From: Musicola paradisiaca NCPPB 2511
GTDB taxonomy: Bacteria > Pseudomonadota > Gammaproteobacteria > Enterobacterales > Enterobacteriaceae
DNA: 64,000 nucleotides
Reading direction: 5' to 3'
NCBI RefSeq assembly: GCF_000400505.1
Contig: NZ_CM001857.1
Span: 378,486-442,485 of the forward strand
Both the position numbers and the translations under genes were made by a program. Numbering within the stretch: the stretch's first letter is position 1; each line of letters opens with the position of its first letter. The notes below the pieces were generated by a model. The model did not search any database. It was not told where the DNA came from and saw only the letters and a program-made list of their open reading frames with translations. Below, in pieces: positions 18,407 through 26,143 of this stretch.

Positions 18407-18461
18407 GTGTATTTTCCTGTCGATGAGCGACAAGGGGCCGCAGCCCGTTTGTCGCGGAGTG

Positions 18462-19592
18462 TCAGTTACAGGCCGAGCTGGTCAGCACCGCCAAATTTTT
18501 GCTGACCCCGGCATAGCTAGCCAGTTTGTTCTTCACGCATTGGGCGCTGACCGGGCTATAGCTGTAAGAGACGGTCGGAAAGGTGCCGGTAGACGTCCAG
18601 GTATCGGCGTTGACATAAGCCTTGGTGTCGGATGTCCAGGTTATGCCGTAGGTGGTGAAGTCGCTCGCGCTGGTGATGTTGTTATTGCGTAGCTCCCAGG
18701 TACCGAAATTTTTGCCGTCGTAGCGGGAAGTCACCGGATTGACTGCATTCTCGAACCAGTTACTTTCGATCAGCGCCAGGCCATTTTGTCGAACGTTCAG
18801 GCCGGAGCTGGTCACACCGGTGTACAGGTTGTTGTAGGCATGCACCAGGCCGCCGCGTTGCAGCGGCAAACGGGCGTTCACATCGCTGTAGAGATTATGG
18901 TGATAGGTGACGTTACGACCGGTATCGCTGGAGCTGGAACCATCCAGACCAACCTTCTTGACGCCGTGGATGTAGTTGTAGGAAACGGTGACGTACTCTG
19001 AGTCGCCTTTGATGTCCACTGCGGCTTCGAATGTGGTATCGCCGTCCGGCGTGCCGTCACACTCATGATTGGCGGCAAATAGCTCATTATGGTCGATCCA
19101 TACGTTCGGGGAATCGTCCACACGAATCATGTCGCCGTCGCTGGCGCCGCCCGGCGGGTACCCGATGCGCATATTCCGTACCACCACGTCGGAGGATTTT
19201 TTAATCCAGATACCGAAGTTGGCGGAAGAACCGTTGGCGCCGATGATAGTGATGCCTTTGGTGAACTCTTTGATTTCCACGCCGCGCGCATCCTTGCTCC
19301 ACTGGCTGCAGATGTCGGCGGCGGCGGCGTTGATCAGCGAATCTTCATTGCCGGTATAGGTGATAATCAGCGGATAGGCGCCGTTTTTGACCTTCTTGCC
19401 GCTGTCGTTGTAACGGGCGGCGGCAATGATATCCACGATATCCTGCATCGATGTGGCGGTCTTGCTGACGGCACCGGTGATGTCACCGCCGGCGGTGGTG
19501 GCATAGCCGCCGGTGTCGGTGCTGGCGGCGAGCGTCGGCAGGCCGACGGCCAACAGCAGGCCCGTAGCGATCGGGGTCACTAATGATTTCAT
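18462..19592 (-). CDS. pelC: Secreted pectate lyase, PelC type
   Basis: 376 residues from the ATG at 19592, which begins the signal peptide MKSLVTPIATGLLLAVGLP and has an AGGAAC ribosome-binding site identical to that of pelB. A start at 19613 is rejected. PL1 parallel beta-helix lyase with NVWIDHNELFAANHECDG (calcium site), VNARLPLQRGG (catalytic arginine region) and a conserved C-terminal cysteine (SACN). WIKKSSDVVVRN, DDSPNVW and GLDGSSSSDTGRN match my memory of PelC, whose structure was the first beta-helix solved. Secreted through the Out type II system; makes unsaturated oligogalacturonates. Recalled order in strain 3937 would make the promoter-proximal gene pelB, so the name is provisional and the family is certain. 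Confidence 0.9.
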   Translation of the reverse strand: MKSLVTPIATGLLLAVGLPTLAASTDTGGYATTAGGDITGAVSKTATSMQDIVDIIAAARYNDSGKKVKNGAYPLIITYTGNEDSLINAAAADICSQWSKDARGVEIKEFTKGITIIGANGSSANFGIWIKKSSDVVVRNMRIGYPPGGASDGDMIRVDDSPNVWIDHNELFAANHECDGTPDGDTTFEAAVDIKGDSEYVTVSYNYIHGVKKVGLDGSSSSDTGRNVTYHHNLYSDVNARLPLQRGGLVHAYNNLYTGVTSSGLNVRQNGLALIESNWFENAVNPVTSRYDGKNFGTWELRNNNITSASDFTTYGITWTSDTKAYVNADTWTSTGTFPTVSYSYSPVSAQCVKNKLASYAGVSKNLAVLTSSACN

Positions 19593-19750
19593 GGGAAGTG
19601 TTCCTGTTTGCAAATGAGTAAAACGTATCGGGCATATTCATTCCTGTTGCCCAGATTAATGGTCGCACCGGCAAAAATAGATAAATAAGGACAATGTATT
19701 CGGCGCAACCCGTTGTCAGTTTTGGCGTAAAAAATGAACAATTCAAGAGT

Positions 19751-19765
19751 TGAAATGCAATTTCA
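19751..19765 (-). promoter_or_regulatory. Candidate KdgR box upstream of pelC
   Basis: TGAAATGCAATTTCA is a perfect palindrome (TGAAAT-GCA-ATTTCA) that fits the KdgR operator of pectinase genes. It lies about 160 bp upstream of the pelC start. Confidence 0.7.
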
Positions 19766-19794
19766 TTCTTTAAATTGGTGTGATTTACAAGAGA

Positions 19795-19810
19795 TTTGAT
19801 CACTGTCACG
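19795..19810 (-). promoter_or_regulatory. Candidate CRP site upstream of pelC
   Basis: TTTGA-TCACTG-TCACG matches the CRP pattern TGTGA-N6-TCACA at 8 of 10 positions. It is placed 29 bp upstream of the KdgR box, just as in front of pelB. Confidence 0.55.
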
Positions 19811-20016
19811 AACCCATGACGAATGAACATCCAGTTATTTTACAAATGAAATTGTTAAGTTTGTTTTACTATTTCTGTGCGGTTGTTCCTGTTTTTTTGG
19901 GATAACGCGCGCCCGCCTCACGCATTTCACCGTATTTCCACGTTTAACCGCCGCGCCTGCGGTCAGTTCGTTTTGTACGCTGCCGCTAACACCTTGAAGA
20001 TAGGCGGGAAAAGAAA

Positions 20017-21363
20017 ATGAAACTGGATAAAACACTCATGATCCCTCCTGAAGGGATCCCGGATGCGCAACGGCAAGACATCCTGCGGGCCTATATGGCC
20101 AACATGCATGAACGACGGAGCCACTTCGTCGGCTTTCAGACTAATCAGTCCGGCAGTTTTCAGGAGGATCTGCGCCCGTTGCTGCAAATGAATTTGCTGA
20201 ATCTGGGTGATAACACGGAGCCTGGCGCCTATCAGGTGAACAGTAAAGCCTTCGAACTGGCGGTTCTGGACTACTATGCCCGCCTGTGGAACATGCCGTT
20301 GAGTGCCTGGGGATACCTGACCGCGATGGGGTCCACCGAAGGCAACCTGTTTGCGTTATGGAATGCGCGTGAATATCTCTGCGGCGCGGCGACGGCGCCC
20401 ACGACGCCGGTGGTGCTCTATTCTGATCGCGGCCATTACTCGCTGGCCAAAGCCGCACAACTCTTACAGTTGCCGACCCCCGCCGATATCGGGCCGACGT
20501 TGGGACGCTGCCCGGTGAACGACGGCGTGTGGTCGCCCACGGTCGGGTGCGACGCCGCCGGGCGCGTCAAGGTAGACGAACTGATGCGACTGACGACGTT
20601 TTTTTATCGCCACGGGCGGCCGGTGATCCTCTGCCTGACCTGCGGTACCACGTTTAGCGGCGCCTGCGATGACTGGCCGCAAATTACGGAACACCTGCGT
20701 CGGTTGTTGCCGCCGAATACGGAACAACAGCGGCACTACTGGTTACATATCGACGGCGCGCTGTCCGCGAATTATTTGTCGTTTTGGCCGGAACCGGATG
20801 GCCGACATCTGGCGGTGCACGGCAAAGCGTCAGCGTTGCACTCCGTCTGTTGTAGCCCCTACAAATGGCTGGGCATGTCGTGGCCGTGCGGGGTGGTCAT
20901 GTTATCGGAAGCGTTTCAGGTAACGGCGCGCGCGCGACCGGACTACATCGGCAGCCGGGACGCCACCTTGTCCGGCTCCCGCCCCGGGTTGACCGCCGTC
21001 GTGCTGTGGGAAATGTTGTCCCGTCTGGGTGAGCAGGGGCAACAGGCGTTAATCCGCCACTGTTTCGCGGTGAGGGAATATGCCCACAGCCAACTACAGC
21101 AGCTGTTTGCCCGGCTGGATCCTATGGGCGTGCGTCTCTGTCTGTATCCCCTGGTCTGCGGTTCACTGATGGTGCAGTTTACGGCGCCGTCGCCGGCGGT
21201 TATCGACTACTTCTCGCTGTCGACCGAACAGCGGATGTGGCGGGGACAGCCGACGCAGGTGTGCCACCTGGTGCTATTGCCCCATTGTCGTCGTGCTCTG
21301 ATTGATGAGCTGGTACGCAGGCTGGAACAACCCGGGGCATTTACATCCGTTGGGGGGCAGTGA
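20017..21363 (+). CDS. PLP-dependent group II (histidine-type) decarboxylase
   Basis: 448 residues. The fold and motifs are those of group II amino-acid decarboxylases close to bacterial PLP histidine decarboxylase: PLP-stacking histidine in [30 protein letters not shown], the PLP-nitrogen aspartate in [13 protein letters not shown], the Schiff-base lysine in [15 protein letters not shown], and the active-site loop [14 protein letters not shown]. In most family members the lysine is preceded by histidine (S-x-H-K); here it is S-P-Y-K, which may change specificity or rate. The likely product is a small primary amine, but the substrate is unknown. It is the first gene of a four-gene overlapping operon and ends one base before the start of an amine-gated-type ion channel gene. 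Confidence 0.88.
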   Translation: MKLDKTLMIPPEGIPDAQRQDILRAYMANMHERRSHFVGFQTNQSGSFQEDLRPLLQMNLLNLGDNTEPGAYQVNSKAFELAVLDYYARLWNMPLSAWGYLTAMGSTEGNLFALWNAREYLCGAATAPTTPVVLYSDRGHYSLAKAAQLLQLPTPADIGPTLGRCPVNDGVWSPTVGCDAAGRVKVDELMRLTTFFYRHGRPVILCLTCGTTFSGACDDWPQITEHLRRLLPPNTEQQRHYWLHIDGALSANYLSFWPEPDGRHLAVHGKASALHSVCCSPYKWLGMSWPCGVVMLSEAFQVTARARPDYIGSRDATLSGSRPGLTAVVLWEMLSRLGEQGQQALIRHCFAVREYAHSQLQQLFARLDPMGVRLCLYPLVCGSLMVQFTAPSPAVIDYFSLSTEQRMWRGQPTQVCHLVLLPHCRRALIDELVRRLEQPGAFTSVGGQ

Positions 21364-21364
21364 T

Positions 21365-22378
21365 ATGCGTATCTTATGGTTATGTATGGTGTTTTTTATT
21401 TCTCTGCCGGCATGGTCACTGCCGCAGAATAGCCAGTCTGACGCGCGGCCGACGAGCGTGGAAGTCAGTATATTTATCAACAAAATTTATAGCGTGAACA
21501 CGCTGGAGCAGACCTACAAGGTGGACGGCTACATGGTGGCCCAGTGGACGGACGCGCCGCGCAAGACGCCGAACAATAAGCCGCTCATCATTGAAAACAA
21601 CCAAATCGATCCTTTCATCGCCAAAGGGCAATGGGTTCCCGCGCTGGAATTCATCAATGTGGTGGGCAGCCCGGATACCAGCAACAAACGGTTGGTGCTG
21701 TATCCGGACGGACGGGTGATCTACAACGCCCGCTTTCTGGGCACCTTCAGCAATGACATGGATTTCCGACGTTTTCCGTTCGATCGTCAGCAGTTCGTGC
21801 TGGAGCTGGAACCCTTTTCCTACAGCAACCAGCATCTGCGTTTCAGCAAGGTAACGGTCTATAACGAGAATGTCGGGAATCAGGATATCGATGAATGGTG
21901 GATGACCGGGACGCCCGTCACTCGTATCAGTAATGTCCATTACGATCATCTGGACGCGGGCGAAAACGAATACTCGCGGGTAACGGTACAGATTGATGCG
22001 CGTCGCAACCCGTCTTATTACCTGTGGAGTTTCATTTTGCCGCTGGGGTTGATTATCGCCGCGTCCTGGAGCGTTTTCTGGCTGGAGTCCTTTTCCGAAC
22101 AACTGCAAACCGCCTTTACGTTGATGCTGACGGTGGTGGCCTATGCCTTCTACACCAGCAATATTCTGCCGCGTCTGCCTTACACCACCATTATCGATCA
22201 GATGATCATCACCGGTTACGGCAGCATCTTCGCCTCGATCCTGCTGATTATTTTCGCCTATCACCACCAAATGGAGGGGACTCCCGATCGGGTCTTGATA
22301 CGCCGCTGCCGGGTCATATTTCCGGTCGCGGTGGTGCTGTTCTGCGGGTTGCTGATTGTCAGAGGGATGGGGCTATGA
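21365..22378 (+). CDS. ELIC-type pentameric ligand-gated cation channel
   Basis: 337 residues from the ATG at 21365: signal peptide ([18 protein letters not shown]), an extracellular ligand-binding beta-sandwich (about 25-220) and four helices M1-M4. It clearly matches ELIC of Dickeya: [20 protein letters not shown], the Pro-loop [12 protein letters not shown] without the Cys-loop cysteines, M1 [18 protein letters not shown], and M2 [16 protein letters not shown] opens on primary amines such as cysteamine, propylamine and GABA. From memory of ELIC, the cage residues F19, Y38, F133 and Y175 are kept, F188 is tyrosine, and loop C is about three residues shorter. Its stop overlaps the next gene (ATGA). 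Confidence 0.95.
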   Translation: MRILWLCMVFFISLPAWSLPQNSQSDARPTSVEVSIFINKIYSVNTLEQTYKVDGYMVAQWTDAPRKTPNNKPLIIENNQIDPFIAKGQWVPALEFINVVGSPDTSNKRLVLYPDGRVIYNARFLGTFSNDMDFRRFPFDRQQFVLELEPFSYSNQHLRFSKVTVYNENVGNQDIDEWWMTGTPVTRISNVHYDHLDAGENEYSRVTVQIDARRNPSYYLWSFILPLGLIIAASWSVFWLESFSEQLQTAFTLMLTVVAYAFYTSNILPRLPYTTIIDQMIITGYGSIFASILLIIFAYHHQMEGTPDRVLIRRCRVIFPVAVVLFCGLLIVRGMGL

Positions 22379-23661
22379 GGCACTCATCATGGCAATCCGT
22401 GTTGCTGGAAGCGCTGTTCGCCAGCCTGATTTTTGTCGGCCTGCTCGGTTTTTCCACGTACATGGTGTACCACAAATCGATCAATGCGCTGGAACAGGAG
22501 ATAAAAATCGGGTTGCTGTCCAACGTGCGTTCGGCGGCGTCGACCCTCTCGGGCGATCTCCATCAGCGCATTACCGGGCAGACATCGCCGGATGATCCGG
22601 TCTATCAGCAACTGGCCGCGGAGATGGAACGGATGCGCGAGGCGTCTCAGGATGTTCGTTATATCTATACCACCGTGCTGGATGGCGATACGGTGCGTTT
22701 TGTGGTCAATCCCAGCCCGCAGAATGACAACGACGGCGATGGTCTGCCGGATCCTGCGCCGGCGTTGATGCAGGTGTATGACAATGCGCCGCCGGAACTG
22801 GTGACGGCGTTGCGTGAACATCAGACTGGCGTGTCGGTGGAACCGTACCGCGATCAGTGGGGGACTTTTATCAGCGCGTATGCGCCGTTTTACGATCGAC
22901 AAGGGCGGTTTAGCGGCATTCTAGCGATGGATCTCGAGTTGTCGAGCTTCTATCAGCGGCTGGAGGCCATCAACCGTGTCTTCAGCAAGGCTAACGTCAC
23001 CATCGCCTTTCTCGGCCTGATGGTCGGTTTGATGGTGTGTTGGCTGCGCCGCAGCAGTCAGCAGGTGAGGCAACAGCTGGCCAGCCGCGAACAGGATTAT
23101 CAGTCGCTGCAACAGGCGACCGAGCCTTTGCAACTGCGACGGGTGTATGACTGGCCGCTGCCGCTGCTGTTTCTGCGCGGCGGCGCTTACCCCAGGCTGA
23201 TGGAGGCGCTGCCATCGGATGACGCCTCGCCAGGCGGCGCCACGCGGGACGTGCGGCAGGCAAGCTTGCGCGACTGGTGGTTGTCACAGACATTGTCGCT
23301 GCGCCCCTGCGCGGCGTCTGAACTGGTCGTGAACCTGAATGACGCCACTGAAGCCTGTTTTGCGCCGGAACATCTGCATGCGTTCTGGCAGCGCAGTTTT
23401 TTACTGTGGCGCCAGCTGGCCCGACAGCCGCTGACGATTGTGGTTGGCGTGAAAGACGAAGACCTGATGCATTGGGTGCTGGATATCCGTCTGACGTTAA
23501 CCTGCGAGCCGGAAGCCTTATCGGATGACGATCGCGACTGGTGGAATCGTTTTCTGCGTTGGCAGGGCGAGGCGGCGGCGGAGCAGGTCGTCATTCGGGA
23601 AGTGGCGCGTGGTCAACTGTGCCTTGACTGGCGGGTGCCGAAATTTGAGGAGGCGCTATGA
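22375..23661 (+). CDS. Membrane protein with periplasmic Cache-like sensor domain
   Basis: 428 residues from the ATG at 22375, overlapping the channel gene by four bases. One N-terminal transmembrane helix (about 11-33), a periplasmic Cache-like domain (about 35-215) with [20 protein letters not shown] and [20 protein letters not shown], a second helix (about 218-237, [15 protein letters not shown]), then a cytoplasmic part of about 190 residues with a coiled coil followed by a region I do not recognise. There is no HAMP, kinase, GGDEF or methyl-accepting domain, so the output is unknown. The Cache domain contains [10 protein letters not shown], a calcium-loop-like DxDGDGxxD. It probably senses a small periplasmic ligand related to the operon's amine. 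Confidence 0.8.
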   Translation: MRHSSWQSVLLEALFASLIFVGLLGFSTYMVYHKSINALEQEIKIGLLSNVRSAASTLSGDLHQRITGQTSPDDPVYQQLAAEMERMREASQDVRYIYTTVLDGDTVRFVVNPSPQNDNDGDGLPDPAPALMQVYDNAPPELVTALREHQTGVSVEPYRDQWGTFISAYAPFYDRQGRFSGILAMDLELSSFYQRLEAINRVFSKANVTIAFLGLMVGLMVCWLRRSSQQVRQQLASREQDYQSLQQATEPLQLRRVYDWPLPLLFLRGGAYPRLMEALPSDDASPGGATRDVRQASLRDWWLSQTLSLRPCAASELVVNLNDATEACFAPEHLHAFWQRSFLLWRQLARQPLTIVVGVKDEDLMHWVLDIRLTLTCEPEALSDDDRDWWNRFLRWQGEAAAEQVVIREVARGQLCLDWRVPKFEEAL

Positions 23662-24800
23662 TACAACGTTTCCTGCCCGCGCTACTGATATTCCAGACCT
23701 TTGTACTGCAACTGGTCTCCGGCATTAATTACGTCACCATTCCCGTGCTCATGAACCAGCAAGGCAACAGTAATTTGTGGATTGGCATCGCCATGGCGTG
23801 CGAGATCGTCGGCGTTCTGCTGTTCCACCAGCGGTTGAGTCTGATGATCAGCAAAGTCGGGCTGGTGTGGGTCACGCTGCTGCTGGTGTTATTACGAGCC
23901 GCGCTGTGTGCCAGCATGATGTGGCAGCAATTTTTTCTGGGGTGGCTGGTCGCCATTCTGGGATATGGCCTGTGTACCGGGATGCAACTGATTTTGTTGC
24001 AGACCTGGCTTAACCGGTTGCCGTTGCGCCGACGAGGGATGGTGATGGGGATGTTTTCCGCCGCGCTGTCGTTGGGGGTGGCGCTGGGGCCGGTGTTGCT
24101 GCAAATGTTGTCGATGACGCTGGCGGAACGATTCTGGCTGACGGCGCTGCTGAGCCTGGGAGAGTTGACGCTGGTGTGGGTGGCGTTTGTCAGCCCGCAG
24201 TCCGGTGGGATGGCGGCGGTACGCTTTCGGTTCGTGCACCGTCACGCTCGCGCCATTTTGGTCTCTGCGCTGGTGGGCGGCGTCAGTTTTTACGGGTTGC
24301 CCAATTTCCTGACGTTATACGGGATGAGTGATGGGCTCACGGAGGAGCGCGCCTCGTTGCTGATGACCATGTTCATGTTAGGCAGCGTGACGCTCGGCAT
24401 GCTGGTGAGCTTGTTGTCGGATTGGGTTAACCGACAGTGGATCGTGGTTTCCTGCATTTTCTGCGCGGTGGTGTGCGCGGTATTCCTGACGCTGGCGGTG
24501 TATTCCGACTATGGCGTTACGCTCGGGCTGCTTTACGTCTGGGGCGGCTGCATGGGCGGCGTTTACAGCATCGGGTTATCGTTGATTGGCGACAGGTTCC
24601 ACCCACAGCAGCAGATGTCCGCCAATATGAGTTACACCATGATGGATTCGCTGGGCGGTATCGTCGGCTTGATCGGCATAGGGTTGATGATGGATGTCAT
24701 GGGAACCGAGGGCATGACCATGGTGCTGGTGGTGGTGGGCTGTACGTTCCTGTGTTACCTGGTCTGGGAACTGACCGAGATGAGGACACCTTTTCAGTAA
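23658..24800 (+). CDS. Major facilitator superfamily transporter
   Basis: 380 residues, about 11-12 predicted membrane helices. The start overlaps the Cache gene by four bases (ATGA). The cytoplasmic 2-3 loop region carries RLPLRRRGMVMGMFSAAL, and the centre has a short charged loop (FRFVHRHARAI), as is typical of a 6+6 MFS carrier. The substrate is unknown. As the last gene of the decarboxylase-channel-sensor operon it could import the amino acid, or export the amine, that the operon deals with. It resembles drug-efflux-like MFS proteins in length and hydropathy. Confidence 0.85.
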   Translation: MIQRFLPALLIFQTFVLQLVSGINYVTIPVLMNQQGNSNLWIGIAMACEIVGVLLFHQRLSLMISKVGLVWVTLLLVLLRAALCASMMWQQFFLGWLVAILGYGLCTGMQLILLQTWLNRLPLRRRGMVMGMFSAALSLGVALGPVLLQMLSMTLAERFWLTALLSLGELTLVWVAFVSPQSGGMAAVRFRFVHRHARAILVSALVGGVSFYGLPNFLTLYGMSDGLTEERASLLMTMFMLGSVTLGMLVSLLSDWVNRQWIVVSCIFCAVVCAVFLTLAVYSDYGVTLGLLYVWGGCMGGVYSIGLSLIGDRFHPQQQMSANMSYTMMDSLGGIVGLIGIGLMMDVMGTEGMTMVLVVVGCTFLCYLVWELTEMRTPFQ

Positions 24801-24942
24801 CCGGCTGCGGCGGTATTTCTGTCATGATGAGGCCAGGTTTGCCGGGCTTATGGTTTTTCCCTGTCTTTTGCCGACATTTACCCAAGAATGGCGCTTGGTT
24901 TCTTCTGCACACTGGCATGGCAAACATAACGAGGAGGACATC

Positions 24943-25566
24943 ATGGCTCTTGATATTACTCAGGAAAAACTGCAACAACTCATGCCTAACGCCAGCGCGG
25001 AGGATATTGCGTTGTTTCAGCCGGCACTGCAACAGGAGTGTCTTGAGGCGGGCATCAATACGTCGTTGCGCTTCGCGCATTTTATTGCCCAGATTGCGCA
25101 TGAAAGCGCCGAATTGCGCGCCCGTTCGGAAAACCTGAATTACAGTGCCAAAGGGTTGCGGGCGGTATTCGGACGCTACTTCACCACCGATCAGATGGCG
25201 GAGCAGTATGCCCGCAAGCCGGAGGCGATCGCCAATGTTGTGTACGCTAATCGGCTGGGAAACGGCGCGACTGAATCCGGCGACGGTTGGGCGTTCCGGG
25301 GCCGCGGTCTAATCCAACTGACCGGGCGGGATAACTACCGCACATGCGGCGAGGCGATTGGCCACAAGCTGACCGACGATCCGGACGTGATCGGTCAGAA
25401 ACCAGAGATTTCTGTGGCGGTAGCCATCTGGTTCTGGAACCGGAACCAACTCAATGTGTTGGCGGATCAGGATGATTTGAATGCGATTACGCGCCGTATC
25501 AACGGCGGCCTGAATGGTTTGGAGGATCGGAAAGCGTATCTGGAAAAAGCCAAACGTCTGTTTTAA
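24943..25566 (+). CDS. Glycoside hydrolase family 19 endolysin-like protein
   Basis: 207 residues from the ATG at 24943, preceded by a near-ideal ribosome-binding site (GAGGAGG). A frame extension back to 24850 is rejected. GH19 catalytic region: AQIAHESAELRARSENLNYS (catalytic Glu in HESAE), FGRYFTTDQM, and GDGWAFRGRGLIQLTGRDNY. No signal peptide and no chitin-binding domain are visible, which is the plan of phage-type lysozyme-like GH19 endolysins rather than secreted chitinases. It is a single gene between the ELIC operon and the DUF2589 cassette, with no holin or spanin beside it. It may be a phage relic put to other use, or part of the neighbouring system. Confidence 0.88.
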   Translation: MALDITQEKLQQLMPNASAEDIALFQPALQQECLEAGINTSLRFAHFIAQIAHESAELRARSENLNYSAKGLRAVFGRYFTTDQMAEQYARKPEAIANVVYANRLGNGATESGDGWAFRGRGLIQLTGRDNYRTCGEAIGHKLTDDPDVIGQKPEISVAVAIWFWNRNQLNVLADQDDLNAITRRINGGLNGLEDRKAYLEKAKRLF

Positions 25567-26051
25567 TACCTATCCAGGTTATTCCGGCGAGGGGAGGCCT
25601 CGCGAAGAGGCGTTTTCTCGCGGCAGGTCGTCATCCTGCGGCGTCGAGCCGTGCGGTATGGCGGCCGTCCCTGGGTCTGTGGATGAAATAAATAATGACT
25701 GGCAGAGCAACTGCCGGAAGTACGGAAATCATATTGTTGTTTTTAATGAACACCAGGACTGATCGCGTTATCACTGATGCTGAAAGCGTATTGAGTAATA
25801 ATGGCGTAAATATAAGGATGTAGTCTTGCGATAGTTCCTTCCCCTTCGGTTTGTCGCAAATCGTATGGATAGTCATTGCTTCATTGTGGATGATGCAGCG
25901 AATGCCCTTTCTGTTTATTCAATTGTGGTAAAAATATTGCCATTCTTTCAGCGTAATTATTAATAAATTACCTCTCATTATGCGTGATAGTTCGGTTTAG
26001 CATGAATTTCCCTAGGGGAGGGAATGCCATAACCTAAAAAAGGAAGGTGTC
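25567..26051 (+). other. AT-rich spacer before the DUF2589 cassette
   Basis: No supported gene in these ~485 bp. The GC content drops sharply after about 25670. Near the end there is a small inverted repeat, TTCCCT (26008-26013) and AGGGAA (26019-26024), upstream of the strong AGGAAGG ribosome-binding site at 26041-26047. It could be an operator for one of the AraC-type regulators that follow. Confidence 0.35.
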
Positions 26052-26114
26052 ATGAAAACAGCAGGCAATATTTTAAAAAAAGTAAGATTAATGTTTTTAG
26101 AACTGGGCAGGTAA
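26052..26114 (+). CDS. Possible 20-residue leader peptide upstream of the AAA-AraC regulator
   Basis: The ATG at 26052 follows AGGAAGG with 4-bp spacing, the best ribosome-binding site in this region, and encodes a basic, hydrophobic 20-residue peptide (MKTAGNILKKVRLMFLELGR) ending in TAA at 26112. The regulator downstream begins only at a weak TTG (26144), so translation of this peptide may couple to it. Alternatively it may be the lost N-terminus of that regulator after a frameshift. Expression is inferred only. Confidence 0.4.
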   Translation: MKTAGNILKKVRLMFLELGR

Positions 26115-26143
26115 ATCGATGGGAAATCCCGGTCGCCACAGCA

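Larger units (their letters stand above)
18006..18461 (-). other. pelC-pelB intergenic regulatory region
   Basis: These 456 bp hold no gene. They contain the pelC hairpin at 18384-18406 and an AT-rich pelB control region (18130-18310) with the CRP and KdgR candidates listed separately. The pelB leader is long, at roughly 130-150 bases. Confidence 0.6.
19593..20016. other. Divergent control region between pelC and the decarboxylase operon
   Basis: No gene in 424 bp. The left part (19740-19860) is AT-rich and carries the CRP and KdgR candidates of pelC. The right part (19880-19990) is GC-richer and should contain the decarboxylase-operon promoter, but I find no clear sigma-70 pair there. Confidence 0.5.
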
